Below are positions 15,828 to 23,280 of a stretch of DNA of 64,000 nt, piece after piece. Under the pieces are notes generated by a model. It saw nothing but the letters and a program-made list of their open reading frames with translations, did not search any database and was not told where the DNA came from. Position numbers and translations under genes: made by a program. The stretch comes from Chloroflexota bacterium (lineage in GTDB: Bacteria > Chloroflexota > UBA6077 > JACCZL01): contig JADZEM010000013.1 in assembly GCA_020850535.1 (NCBI GenBank), positions 1 through 64,000 on the forward strand. The letters run 5' to 3'. How positions within the stretch are numbered: the stretch's first letter is position 1; each line of letters starts with the position of its first letter.

Positions 15828-16442
15828 CTATGGCTGCGTGCCGTCGGCGGGCGCTGCTGCCGGACGTGGGTCACGGACCCGCTCGCCGCCGGCGGCAGCC
15901 GTGGCCGAGCGTGACCGAGCCAGCACGGCGAACATCGCCCGGCCTTCCATCATCGGCCCCTGCTCGACAATCGCGATGTCTTGCAGCGACTTGACGATGC
16001 GGTCAATCTGGCTCCGTGCGATCTCCGGGTGCGCCGCCTCGCGTCCACGGAACCGCACCAGCAGACGGACCTTGTGGCCCTCTTCGATAAACCGCCTGGC
16101 TGAACGGGCGCGCACGTCAACGTCATGGTCGTCCGTGCCCGGGCGGAGCCGGAGCTCCTTCAGCTCAGTGGCATGTTGATGCTTCTTCGCCTCGCGCTCC
16201 TTCTTCGTCTGCTCGTACTTGAAGCGGCCGTAGTCCAGGAGCTTGCAGACCGGCGGCACCGCATTCGCCGCGACCTCTACAAGGTCGAGGTCGCGTTGCC
16301 GGGCCATCTCCAACGCCTGAGCAGTCGGGACAACACCAAGCTGCGCCCCATCTTCGTCGATGAGTCGAACTTCGGGAACTCGGATGGCGCGATTGATGCG
16401 CGGGCCGGTCGGCGGCCGTTGTGGCATGTTACGGGACTGGAT
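15828..16442 (-). CDS. infC: Translation initiation factor IF-3, probable AUC start
   Basis: IF-3 binds the 30S subunit, prevents premature 50S joining and checks initiator tRNA and start codon. The N-domain is seen in PRINRAIRVPEVRLIDEDG, the linker in VCKLLDYGRFKYEQ, and the C-domain in ELKELRLRPGTDDHD and VRLLVRFRGREAAHPE. The start is placed at the ATC codon at 16440-16442 (204 residues): AGAGGAGG lies 9 nt before it, whereas the first ATG (16427) is about 24 nt from that site. Non-canonical infC starts (AUU in E. coli, AUC in Myxococcus) are known and make IF-3 limit its own synthesis. A C-terminal Ala/Pro-rich tail of about 30 residues is extra. No rpmI or rplT follows; a terminator closes the gene. 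Confidence 0.93.
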   Translation of the reverse strand: MQSRNMPQRPPTGPRINRAIRVPEVRLIDEDGAQLGVVPTAQALEMARQRDLDLVEVAANAVPPVCKLLDYGRFKYEQTKKEREAKKHQHATELKELRLRPGTDDHDVDVRARSARRFIEEGHKVRLLVRFRGREAAHPEIARSQIDRIVKSLQDIAIVEQGPMMEGRAMFAVLARSRSATAAAGGERVRDPRPAAAPADGTQP

Positions 16443-16476
16443 GCTAAGGGCCCTCCTCTGATAAGCCTCTGTATCT

Positions 16477-16504
16477 ATTGTAGGGAAAACTGTGTGCAAG
16501 GCAA
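16477..16504 (-). promoter_or_regulatory. Candidate infC promoter
   Basis: On the minus strand, TTGCCT (16499-16504) and TACAAT (16477-16482) are separated by 16 bp, with transcription expected near 16470. This gives a leader of about 28 nt containing AGAGGAGG. The promoter lies between the stop of the upstream regulator gene (16536) and infC, so infC can be expressed alone. Confidence 0.6.
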
Positions 16505-16535
16505 GTCTTGCATTCGGTGTGTTCTCACAAGAGTC

Positions 16536-17402
16536 TCACGAGCCGCTGGCCCAGGCCGCACACTGGCGCAGCGTCGGGGCGTCGGCGGGCACAAAATAGA
16601 TCAGCCGGAAGCGAGTGTCCCGCACGAACGGTTCAGAAACCAGCCGGAACAGCAGCCGCCCCGCCGCGGGCACGTCGAGCTTGACGGGCAGGAGCACCCG
16701 TGCCGCGCTGATCGGAGCCGGCAACTGCGTGGCCTGCTCCCAGACTTCGCGGAAGCGCGGCAGCCGCGCCGTCATCTCCTGAAGCGTCTCGGCGATCCAC
16801 GGCTCGGGCTGGAAGCGGCTGTACTCGTAGCGAAGCGCCCGCACCATACCCGGGATGAAGACTTCCGGCTCGGCCACCAGCCGCCCGAACGGGGCCGACG
16901 GGTCGAACCAGAGCGGAAAGAGCGGCTCTCCAACGCAGCGCTGGAGGAGCGCCTCGCCGGCCGGCCCGCTGAGGCCGAGCAGCCGGGGCACGTACCCATT
17001 CCAGGCGATGAGCCGGGGCACGCAGTCCATAACGTAGGCCGGAAACGGCACGTCGTGTAGCTCATGCTGGCAGCTGTCGCGGGCCCAGGCGAAATCGGCC
17101 TCGGTCGGCAGCGGCGTCGCCACCACGTAGCCGAACAACTCCAGCACCTCGCGCTGCTCGCTGTAGCGAGCGTCGAGCACCGCCAGGATCCGCTCGACGG
17201 TCACCCGGCTCGGCTGGGCCACCCGGCCGGACTCGACGCGCTGGAGGTAGCCGGTCCCCAGGTCGGCCTCGGCCTCGACCCACAGTTGCGCGCGGCCGGC
17301 CTGCTCGCGGATGGCCCGCAGGCGGGCACCGCCCGGCGTGGCCGCGCCGGTGGCACGACGCCGGCGCGGCGGATGGTCACCGGATCGGGACCGCTGGATC
17401 AC
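16536..17402 (-). CDS. XRE/MmyB-like helix-turn-helix regulator
   Basis: This 288-residue protein has an N-terminal helix-turn-helix (about residues 25-85: RLRAIREQAG ... YLQRVESGR ... VERILAVLD) followed by a ligand-binding-like domain (AWARDSCQHELHDVPFPAYV, YVPRLLGLSG) of the kind found in MmyB-type regulators, where it may bind a fatty acid. The start is the GTG at 17402, preceded by GGGGGCGAG. The longer frame to 17522 would overlap the divergent azlC gene. Divergence from azlCD, with about 80 bp between the starts, makes control of azlCD plausible. The predicted HTH lacks the more usual Gln-rich recognition pattern, so the DNA site is unknown. Confidence 0.75.
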   Translation of the reverse strand: MIQRSRSGDHPPRRRRATGAATPGGARLRAIREQAGRAQLWVEAEADLGTGYLQRVESGRVAQPSRVTVERILAVLDARYSEQREVLELFGYVVATPLPTEADFAWARDSCQHELHDVPFPAYVMDCVPRLIAWNGYVPRLLGLSGPAGEALLQRCVGEPLFPLWFDPSAPFGRLVAEPEVFIPGMVRALRYEYSRFQPEPWIAETLQEMTARLPRFREVWEQATQLPAPISAARVLLPVKLDVPAAGRLLFRLVSEPFVRDTRFRLIYFVPADAPTLRQCAAWASGS

Positions 17403-17482
17403 GCTCGCCCCCTTGCCCGCGTGCGATTTCGACTCCGGTGACGATGACAGGGAGCCGCGCCGTCCGTAGCATAGCAAGCACG

Positions 17483-18265
17483 ATGAGCCAGCACGCCGCA
17501 TCGCCCACCTCCAGCGTCCCACCGCCAGACTCCAGCGTCCCGCTGACCGCCGCTCCTGCCGCCCGGCCCCGGCGGCGCGCCCGCGCCGACTTCTGGCGTG
17601 GCTACCTTGCGCTGCTGCCGCTCTGGACGGGGGCGATCCCGGCCGGCGTGGCCTTTGGCGTGGCGGCTCGAAGCGCCGGCCTGAGCGTGCTGGAGACCCA
17701 GCTGATGAGCCTGACCGTCTTCTCGGCGGCCGGGCAGATCGGGGCCGTCTCGTTGCTGGCGGCCGGCGCGAGCGCTCCGTGGCTGGTCGGCACGGTCCTG
17801 GCGCTCAACGCCCAGTTGCTGCTGCTGGGGCTGGCGGTCGGGCGGCAGCTCCGGCTCTCCTGGCCGCAGCGGCTGCTGGCAGCCTGGGTGCTGACCGACG
17901 GCGCATACGGCGTGAGCCTGGGCGTCGGGCCGCTGCGGTTGCCGGTCCTGCTGGGGGCTGGCGCCAGCATGTACAGCGGCTGGAACCTCGGCACGATCCT
18001 GGGCGCGGTGCTCGGGGCGGCGCTCCCCAGCCCGACAGCCTACGGGATCAACCTCGTCGCGCCGCTGGCGTTCCTGGCCGTCCTGGTCCCACTCGTCCGG
18101 ACCCGCCCGATGCTGCTCGTGGCCCTGGCGGCCGGCCTGACAACCTACGGGCTGTCCACCGTCGTGCCGGGCGGCGTGGCCGTACTCGGGGCCGGCGTGG
18201 TGGGCTGCACCGTCGGCGCCTGGCTGACCCGCCACGAGCCAGCGCGGGGGGCAGCGGCGCGATGA
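17483..18265 (+). CDS. azlC: AzlC family branched-chain amino acid export permease
   Basis: AzlC is the large membrane subunit of the AzlCD exporter for branched-chain amino acids and analogues. This 260-residue protein shows the family opening FWRGYLALLPLWTGAIPAGVAFG, then LMSLTVFSAAGQIGAVSLL, and several further hydrophobic segments. The start is placed at the ATG at 17483 rather than 17438; neither has a strong ribosome site, but 17483 gives a normal-length cytoplasmic tail. The stop overlaps the azlD start (ATGA at 18262-18265), so translation is coupled. The regulator gene at 16536-17402 is divergent. Confidence 0.9.
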   Translation: MSQHAASPTSSVPPPDSSVPLTAAPAARPRRRARADFWRGYLALLPLWTGAIPAGVAFGVAARSAGLSVLETQLMSLTVFSAAGQIGAVSLLAAGASAPWLVGTVLALNAQLLLLGLAVGRQLRLSWPQRLLAAWVLTDGAYGVSLGVGPLRLPVLLGAGASMYSGWNLGTILGAVLGAALPSPTAYGINLVAPLAFLAVLVPLVRTRPMLLVALAAGLTTYGLSTVVPGGVAVLGAGVVGCTVGAWLTRHEPARGAAAR

Positions 18266-18564
18266 GCAACCTCGTGCTGGTCTTGATCATGGGGGCGGGC
18301 GTCTACCTGTTGCGGCTGACCGGCCTCTCACTGCAGGAGCTGACGCTGCCGCCAACGGTGGACCGCGCCCTGCGCTGCGTGCCGGTCGCCTTGCTGACCG
18401 GTCTGGTGGTGGTCGGCCTCACGGGGCAGGTGACGGCCGAGCCGATCCGGCTGCTGGCTGTGGCCGCCGCTGCCCTGGCCGCCTGGCGCACGGGCAAAAT
18501 GTGGGCGTGCATCCTGACGGGGATGGTGGTCTACTGGCTGACAGCGTGGCTGCTGCCAGGCTAA
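18262..18564 (+). CDS. azlD: AzlD family branched-chain amino acid export subunit
   Basis: The small partner of AzlC: 100 residues and about four membrane segments, beginning MSNLVLVLIMGAGVYLLRLT. It includes the conserved RLTGLSL region and ends WLTAWLLPG. Length is typical. The ATG at 18262 overlaps the azlC stop by four bases, the usual arrangement for this pair. The two together form the inner-membrane export complex. Confidence 0.9.
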   Translation: MSNLVLVLIMGAGVYLLRLTGLSLQELTLPPTVDRALRCVPVALLTGLVVVGLTGQVTAEPIRLLAVAAAALAAWRTGKMWACILTGMVVYWLTAWLLPG

Positions 18565-18612
18565 AACCGACGACACAACCGGAGACGCTCCAGATGGGAG
18601 GACGGGCAGATC

Positions 18613-19134
18613 ATGGATGACGCACAGGTCGACAGCACGCCGGCGTCGGCCCTTTCCATCCGCGCCACGCCGCAGCCCGGCGACCTCGGCTGGATCGTCA
18701 CGGCCCACGCCGAGCTGTACGCCCGCGAGTACGGCTTCGGGCCGGGCTTCGAGACCTACGTGATCGAGACGGTGGCCGAGTACGTGCGGATGCCCTCCTC
18801 GGAGCGGCACCGGATCTGGATCGCCGAGGCCGATGGACGGCGCGTCGGCTGCGTGGCGATCCTCGGGCGGGAGCGGGGCGAGGCGCAGCTCCGCTGGTTC
18901 TTGACCGATCCGGCCGTGCGGGGCCAGGGACTGGGCCGCCGGCTGCTCCGCGAGGCGGTTGCCTTCTGCCGACGCCAGGGGTTTCGCTCGATCTACCTGT
19001 GGACGGTCAACGGACTCGATGCCGCCGCGCAGCTCTACCGCGAGGCCGGCTTCACCAGGACCGAGACCAGACCGGAGGTGCTGCTCTGGGGCATCCCGCT
19101 CTGCGAGGAGCGCCACGATCTGCCCCTGACCTGA
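18613..19134 (+). CDS. GNAT family N-acetyltransferase
   Basis: This 173-residue protein has the GNAT fold and should transfer an acetyl group from acetyl-CoA to an amine. The acetyl-CoA loop is visible as VRGQGLGRRLL near residue 100, followed by the helix LLREAVAFCRRQGF and the motif B region YLWTVNGLDAAAQLYREAGF. The ATG at 18613 has GGGAGGACGG upstream. It follows azlD by 48 bp. Such proteins are often fused to or encoded near MarR regulators; none is present here. The acceptor substrate is unknown. Confidence 0.85.
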   Translation: MDDAQVDSTPASALSIRATPQPGDLGWIVTAHAELYAREYGFGPGFETYVIETVAEYVRMPSSERHRIWIAEADGRRVGCVAILGRERGEAQLRWFLTDPAVRGQGLGRRLLREAVAFCRRQGFRSIYLWTVNGLDAAAQLYREAGFTRTETRPEVLLWGIPLCEERHDLPLT

Positions 19135-19178
19135 TCGGACACGCCGGCTTGTCGGCCAGGGCACTGCGGCCGGCCCGC

Positions 19179-20135
19179 ATGGTGCGGCATGATGACGCCG
19201 TGAGCGAGCAACCGCCCCTGCTGACCGCCGTGGATGCCCCGGACGCCGATCCTGTCGAGACGTTGCTGTTCGCGCAGCACGGCTGGGCCGACACCAATCA
19301 GGCGATGATCCGCTTCGGGCGGGAGATCGCCTCGCCGGGCGACCTCGTGATCGCCCCGAACCTGGGCTACGTCCGGACGTGGCTCCGCATCGAGCCGCTG
19401 ATCCAGACCGTCGCCTACGCCGTCGAGGAGGCGCTGGCCGCCCACCCACGGGCGCGCATCCGAGCGGTCGGGCACTCGATGGGCGGGCTAATCTGGATCG
19501 AGCTGCTGACCCGCCGCCCGGAGTGGCTGGCGAAGACCGACCGACTGGCGCTGATCGGCTGCCCGGTCGGCGGGGCCGAGCTGGCCGGCTTCCTCGACCC
19601 CCTGGGCCTGACCATCGGGCGCGATCTCCGCGTCGACCGGCGGGCGCGCGCCGAGGCCATCGCCGCCACCATCCCCACGCTCACCATCGTCGGCGACCTG
19701 CTGGGGCGGCATGACGGCACCGTCTCGCACGATTCGGCGCGGCTGGTGAACGCGCGGATGGTGCTGACGCCCTCGGCCAGCCACGCGGCGCTGCGGAACC
19801 ATCGCGTGGTGGTCCAACTGGTGCGGGCCTTCTTCGAGCAGCCGGACCCGCCAGAGATCGACCACGCGGCGATGATCGGCTACCTGCGGGCGACGCCCGG
19901 CCTGCTGCCGGCCGAATCGAGCCTGATGATGGTCTCGAAGGTGGTGCTGATGCTGAAGGACGGCACGACGGTCCGCACGATCTCGCCGGTCCCCGGGCTG
20001 GAGCTGGTGTTCGTCGCGGACCGCGAGGGGCGCTGTCAGTACGCCGCGACGGTGCCCTGGACCGCGCAGGCGGCCTACCAGCAGGCACTCGGACTGATCC
20101 GGGCGGCGTACGCAGACGCCCTGCTCGCCCTCTGA
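19179..20135 (+). CDS. Alpha/beta hydrolase
   Basis: This 318-residue protein has an alpha/beta hydrolase core in its first 210 residues: the oxyanion-side HGWADTNQA and the nucleophile elbow GHSMGG (Ser about residue 107). Candidate acid and histidine positions are VGDLLGRHDG and SASHAALRN. The last 100 residues form an extra domain (from YLRATPGLLPAESS) with beta-rich character that I do not recognise. The start at 19179 is chosen to avoid overlap with the GNAT gene; a GTG at 19200 is an alternative. The gene follows GNAT by 44 bp. Substrate unknown; an esterase or lipase-like role is inferred. Confidence 0.78.
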   Translation: MVRHDDAVSEQPPLLTAVDAPDADPVETLLFAQHGWADTNQAMIRFGREIASPGDLVIAPNLGYVRTWLRIEPLIQTVAYAVEEALAAHPRARIRAVGHSMGGLIWIELLTRRPEWLAKTDRLALIGCPVGGAELAGFLDPLGLTIGRDLRVDRRARAEAIAATIPTLTIVGDLLGRHDGTVSHDSARLVNARMVLTPSASHAALRNHRVVVQLVRAFFEQPDPPEIDHAAMIGYLRATPGLLPAESSLMMVSKVVLMLKDGTTVRTISPVPGLELVFVADREGRCQYAATVPWTAQAAYQQALGLIRAAYADALLAL

Positions 20136-20282
20136 TCGCCCGCTCCGAAGCGCCGCACATCATAGAACAGATGTCCGGGTATCTGTCAAGGATTTCCGGG
20201 CCGTCGCCGCCCATTCCGGCCACTCCGGCCAGCCGTCTCCGCGCTGTCTCTTCCCGCCGGACGCGCCTCGTGCGGGCCGAAC

Positions 20283-20503
20283 TGTGGATAACCCCCCGTA
20301 AACCTGTGGATAACCTGGGGGGAGATGTGGACAACTGTTCGGGTCTGTGGAAACATCACAGCCGTGTCACGACGGAAGAACAGGTCCGTTGTGGACAGGT
20401 TCCGGGGTCTGGGGAAACCGTCGCGGCTGCCCCCAGACGGTCGGCCAGTTCTCCACAGCCGAGACGCCGCTGTGACTCGGAAGAGACACGCTCGTTATCC
20501 CCC
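20283..20503. other. DnaA-box cluster, candidate chromosomal origin (oriC)
   Basis: Within 220 bp of the 480-bp gene-free gap 20136-20615 are TGTGGATAA at 20283 and 20305 (exact DnaA-box core), TGTGGACAA at 20326, TGTGGAAAC at 20346, TGTGGACAG at 20390, TTCTCCACA at 20449 (opposite strand) and TTATCCCCC at 20495. The consensus is TTATCCACA. A less GC-rich stretch follows at about 20525-20570. DnaA boxes this dense are typical of replication origins. The usual neighbours dnaA and dnaN are not in the window, so the call is inferred. Confidence 0.6.
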
Positions 20504-20615
20504 GTGGGGACTGCCTACTACGGCGACGACTCTCTAAGAGTTAAAGATGATGAGCTACACTTGGGAAAGGTCTTCACCCCGGAGAACCGGGGAACACTGA
20601 GGGAATGGTGTACCC

Positions 20616-21884
20616 ATGAGTTCGCCGTCCGGGTTGACCTGCCTCCGCTGTAGCACGAGCTACCCTGCCGAAGAGATCGTCACGGGCTGTCCCAAGTGCC
20701 GCGCTGAGGGGGTCGCCGTCAACCTGAAGGTGACCTATCCGAACAGTGCGTTCCGCACCGTGCAGGACAGCCGGGGCTTCGACAGTGGCGAGCGGGGCGT
20801 CCTGCGGTACCACGACCTGCTGCCGATCTCGCTGGCCCACGCGACGTGGCTCGGCGAGGGCGAGACGCCGCTGATCCACGCCGGCGCGCTCGGGGAGCTG
20901 GTGGGCCTTGAGCACCTGTACCTCAAGAACGAGACCCGCAACCCGACCGGATCGTACAAGGACCGGATGGCCGCGGTGATTGTGGCGCGCGCCCGCGAGG
21001 CCGGCGCGACGACGGTGACCATCGCGTCGTCGGGGAATGCCGGCGCGGCCCTGGCAGCCTATGCCACGGTGGCCGGCCTGCGCTGCGTCATCTTCACCTC
21101 GGAGAGCGCTCCCCTGGCCGTCAAGGCCCAGATGCGGGCGCTTGGGGCGCAGGTGGTGGCGCTCTCGTCCAGCCCGCAGCGCTGGACGATCATGGCACAG
21201 GCCATCGAGCGGTACGGCTGGTACGCGGCATCCAACTATCAGGCCGACCCGGTCGGCAGCAACCCGTACGGCGTCGAGGCGTACAAGACGGTGGCGTTCG
21301 AGGTCTGGGAGCAGCTTGGCCGCGATGTGCCGGACGTGATGGCGTTGCCGGTCTGCTACGGCGATGGGCTGGCCGGGACGGCGCGTGGCTTCGTGGACTT
21401 GCAGGACCTCGGGTTCACCCGCCGCGTCCCCCGGTTGGTCGCTGGCGAGGTCTGGGGGCCGCTCACGCACGCCCAGGCGAACAACCTGGAAGCGCCCGTG
21501 CCCGCCGAAGCCGGCCCGACGGTGGCGTTCTCCATCGGCGGTGGGCGGAGCACCTACCAGGCGCTGCACGCCCTCACCGAGTCTGAGGGGCGGGCGGTCA
21601 CCGTCACGGACGAGGAGCTGCTGCACTGGCAGCGCGAGCTGGGCCGCCGCGAGGGCATCTACGCCGAGGCCTCGTCGTTGGCGTCGGTGGCAGCGTTGGC
21701 GAAGCTGCGCGCGGAGGACCGCTTGCGTCCGTCCGCTGTCTCGGTGGCCCTGTTGACGGCAACGGGGTTGAAGGATCCGGGCGCCGGCGGCCTCGCGGAC
21801 GACGTGCCCCTCATCGAGCCGACGCTGGAGAGCCTCGCCAGCGCCCTGACGAGCGCCTACGGGATCCCCGCCGCCGAGCTGTAG
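20616..21884 (+). CDS. thrC: Threonine synthase
   Basis: Threonine synthase converts O-phosphohomoserine to threonine using pyridoxal phosphate. This 422-residue protein begins with a zinc-ribbon-like CLRCSTSYP...TGCPKC pair, as in many PLP fold type II threonine synthases. The PLP lysine is in NPTGSYKDRMAA (about residue 115), the phosphate/carboxylate loop in ASSGNAGAALAAY, and the C-terminal PLP-contact region in SVALLTATGLKDPG. The start follows AGGGAATGG, and a small CCCCGG/CCGGGG hairpin lies 22 bp further upstream. It is a single gene with no hom or thrB beside it. A TTG/GTG-free N-terminus makes the ATG at 20616 secure. Confidence 0.92.
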   Translation: MSSPSGLTCLRCSTSYPAEEIVTGCPKCRAEGVAVNLKVTYPNSAFRTVQDSRGFDSGERGVLRYHDLLPISLAHATWLGEGETPLIHAGALGELVGLEHLYLKNETRNPTGSYKDRMAAVIVARAREAGATTVTIASSGNAGAALAAYATVAGLRCVIFTSESAPLAVKAQMRALGAQVVALSSSPQRWTIMAQAIERYGWYAASNYQADPVGSNPYGVEAYKTVAFEVWEQLGRDVPDVMALPVCYGDGLAGTARGFVDLQDLGFTRRVPRLVAGEVWGPLTHAQANNLEAPVPAEAGPTVAFSIGGGRSTYQALHALTESEGRAVTVTDEELLHWQRELGRREGIYAEASSLASVAALAKLRAEDRLRPSAVSVALLTATGLKDPGAGGLADDVPLIEPTLESLASALTSAYGIPAAEL

Positions 21885-21892
21885 GCTCCTCT

Positions 21893-21937
21893 GGGTCGTG
21901 GGTCGTGGGTCGTGGGTCGTGGGTCGTGGGTCGTGGG
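21893..21937. repeat. Heptamer tandem repeat after thrC
   Basis: About six copies of GGGTCGT start 8 nt after the thrC stop, the last one degenerate (GGGCCGC). It matches in sense and position the heptamer arrays after the genes ending at 259 and 44494. Confidence 0.9.
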
Positions 21938-22068
21938 CCGCAAATAGCCGTCAAATAAGCGTGGCGGTGGGATTTCACGGTCACCGAGCCGCCTCCCTCC
22001 TGGTGGGAAGCTTGGGGACGTTGCTCACCAGGTGGGGTGTGTGACCGCACAGACACTACCACATGCTG

Positions 22069-22941
22069 CTATAGCTGGCAGCCCGGGCACCAGTACGTCG
22101 AGCGGGCGTGCGGCCCCTGAAGCGCCCGTCGGATCAGCGTGCCGCAGCGGGTGCACGGCTGGCCGGCCCGGTCGTAGACCCAGAGCGCATTGCGCCGCGG
22201 GCCATGGGTGGTCCGGCGCTGCATGGCCCCGACGTTGCGGCTCATCTGGCGGCGGGCCGTGCGGATCATCTGCTGCAGCGTCTCGAGGGGCAGGCTGCCG
22301 ACCGTCTGGAACGGATTGACCCGCTCCAGAAAGCAGACCTCGCTCTTGTAGACGTTCCCGATGCCCGCCACGATCGACTGATCCAGCAAGGCATCGGCGA
22401 TGGCGAGGTCTGGCGATGCTGACAGGCGGGCCAGCGCGTCCGCCTCGTCGAAGTCCGGGGCCAGCAGGTCCGGCCCGAGTCGCGCCAGCCCGGCGTGGCC
22501 GGACAGTTGTCCGCCGGTCAGCAGCTCGACCTCCGGGGCGCTGAAGCAGACGGCCAGTACGTCGCCGGCCTCCACCACGACGCGGGCGTAGTGGGCCGGC
22601 TTCTGCCAGCGCGAGCCGACCCGGTACAGGTGCCAGGAGCCAGTCATCCGCATGTGGGTGCGGAGCATCGCCACGACCGATGCCGGCGGGCCAGCACCAG
22701 CCGGGCCGTTCGTGCTGTTGGGAACGTCGTCGTCGGCCGGCGACGCACCTTTTCGGCCGAAGTGCAGCAGCAGATGCTTCCCGCGCGACTCGACGGCCAG
22801 CACCTCGCTGCCGACCACTCCCAGCGCTGTCGCCCGATCCTCGATGCCGGGCACGCCCGACCGGAACCCGGTCACCCGCCGCCCGACCAGCACGCCGGCC
22901 AGCGTCAGGGCGCTCTGGGCGATGGTGTCGCCCTCGGGCAT
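22069..22941 (-). CDS. nei: Fpg/Nei family DNA glycosylase (endonuclease VIII-like)
   Basis: This 290-residue bifunctional glycosylase/AP-lyase removes oxidised bases, probably pyrimidines. The start must be the ATG at 22941 because the family needs Pro2 as nucleophile: the protein begins MPEGDT, the Nei-type form (Fpg has MPELPE). Further marks are Lys in SRGKHLLLHFG, the helix-two-turn-helix region LLDQSIVAGIGNVYKSE, and a C-terminal zinc finger with two CxxC pairs (PCTRCGTLI ... YWCPGCQ). About 25 residues rich in Gly/Pro/Ala/Ser are inserted after the Lys strand (around residues 66-90). The longer frame to 23019 is not used. Confidence 0.93.
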   Translation of the reverse strand: MPEGDTIAQSALTLAGVLVGRRVTGFRSGVPGIEDRATALGVVGSEVLAVESRGKHLLLHFGRKGASPADDDVPNSTNGPAGAGPPASVVAMLRTHMRMTGSWHLYRVGSRWQKPAHYARVVVEAGDVLAVCFSAPEVELLTGGQLSGHAGLARLGPDLLAPDFDEADALARLSASPDLAIADALLDQSIVAGIGNVYKSEVCFLERVNPFQTVGSLPLETLQQMIRTARRQMSRNVGAMQRRTTHGPRRNALWVYDRAGQPCTRCGTLIRRALQGPHARSTYWCPGCQL

Positions 22942-23020
22942 GGTCGTCGGCTCCTCCCTGCTCTCGTATGCGTTCAGAGGATGACAGCCTCGGGCCGCCC
23001 CGACGCGATGCTCGTGCAAC

Positions 23021-23092
23021 GAGCGCGACAGCCCGTGTGGCCCTGATCGCGACAGCCCATGTCGCCCTGATCGCGACAGCCCATGTCGCCCT
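23021..23092. repeat. 24-bp direct repeat, three head-to-tail copies
   Basis: Units at 23021-23044, 23045-23068 and 23069-23092; units two and three are identical, the first has a few changes. The core is CGCGACAGCCCATGTCGCCC. The array overlaps the left end of a family D inverted repeat, the same arrangement as at 1-206. Confidence 0.9.
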
Positions 23093-23174
23093 GAGCGCAG
23101 CGAAGGGCCTCACCCGCTGACCGTCAACGCTCGCGTCGGCGGGTGAGATCCTTCACTTCGTTCAGGATGACATG
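23082..23174. repeat. Interspersed inverted repeat, family D, second copy
   Basis: Left arm CATGTCGCCCTGAGCGCAG and right arm TTCAGGATGACATG, with the inner pair CTCACCCGC/GCGGGTGAG. With the 24-bp tandem array it fills most of the 339-bp gap 22942-23280, where no gene is visible. Confidence 0.8.
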
Positions 23175-23280
23175 ATTGCGTGTGCGTCCTGCTGCAAATC
23201 CGTCGACTGTCACACTGGTGAGGCTGTCCGGCCCCTTGAAGGAACATGCCTGTGAGTGGACAGAGCTGACGAGTCGTCGT

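Noticed and set aside
20577-20592. CCCCGG-AGAA-CCGGGG hairpin before thrC as a riboswitch or T-box
   Set aside because: It is a simple 6-bp hairpin with none of the conserved elements of known amino-acid riboswitches or T-boxes.
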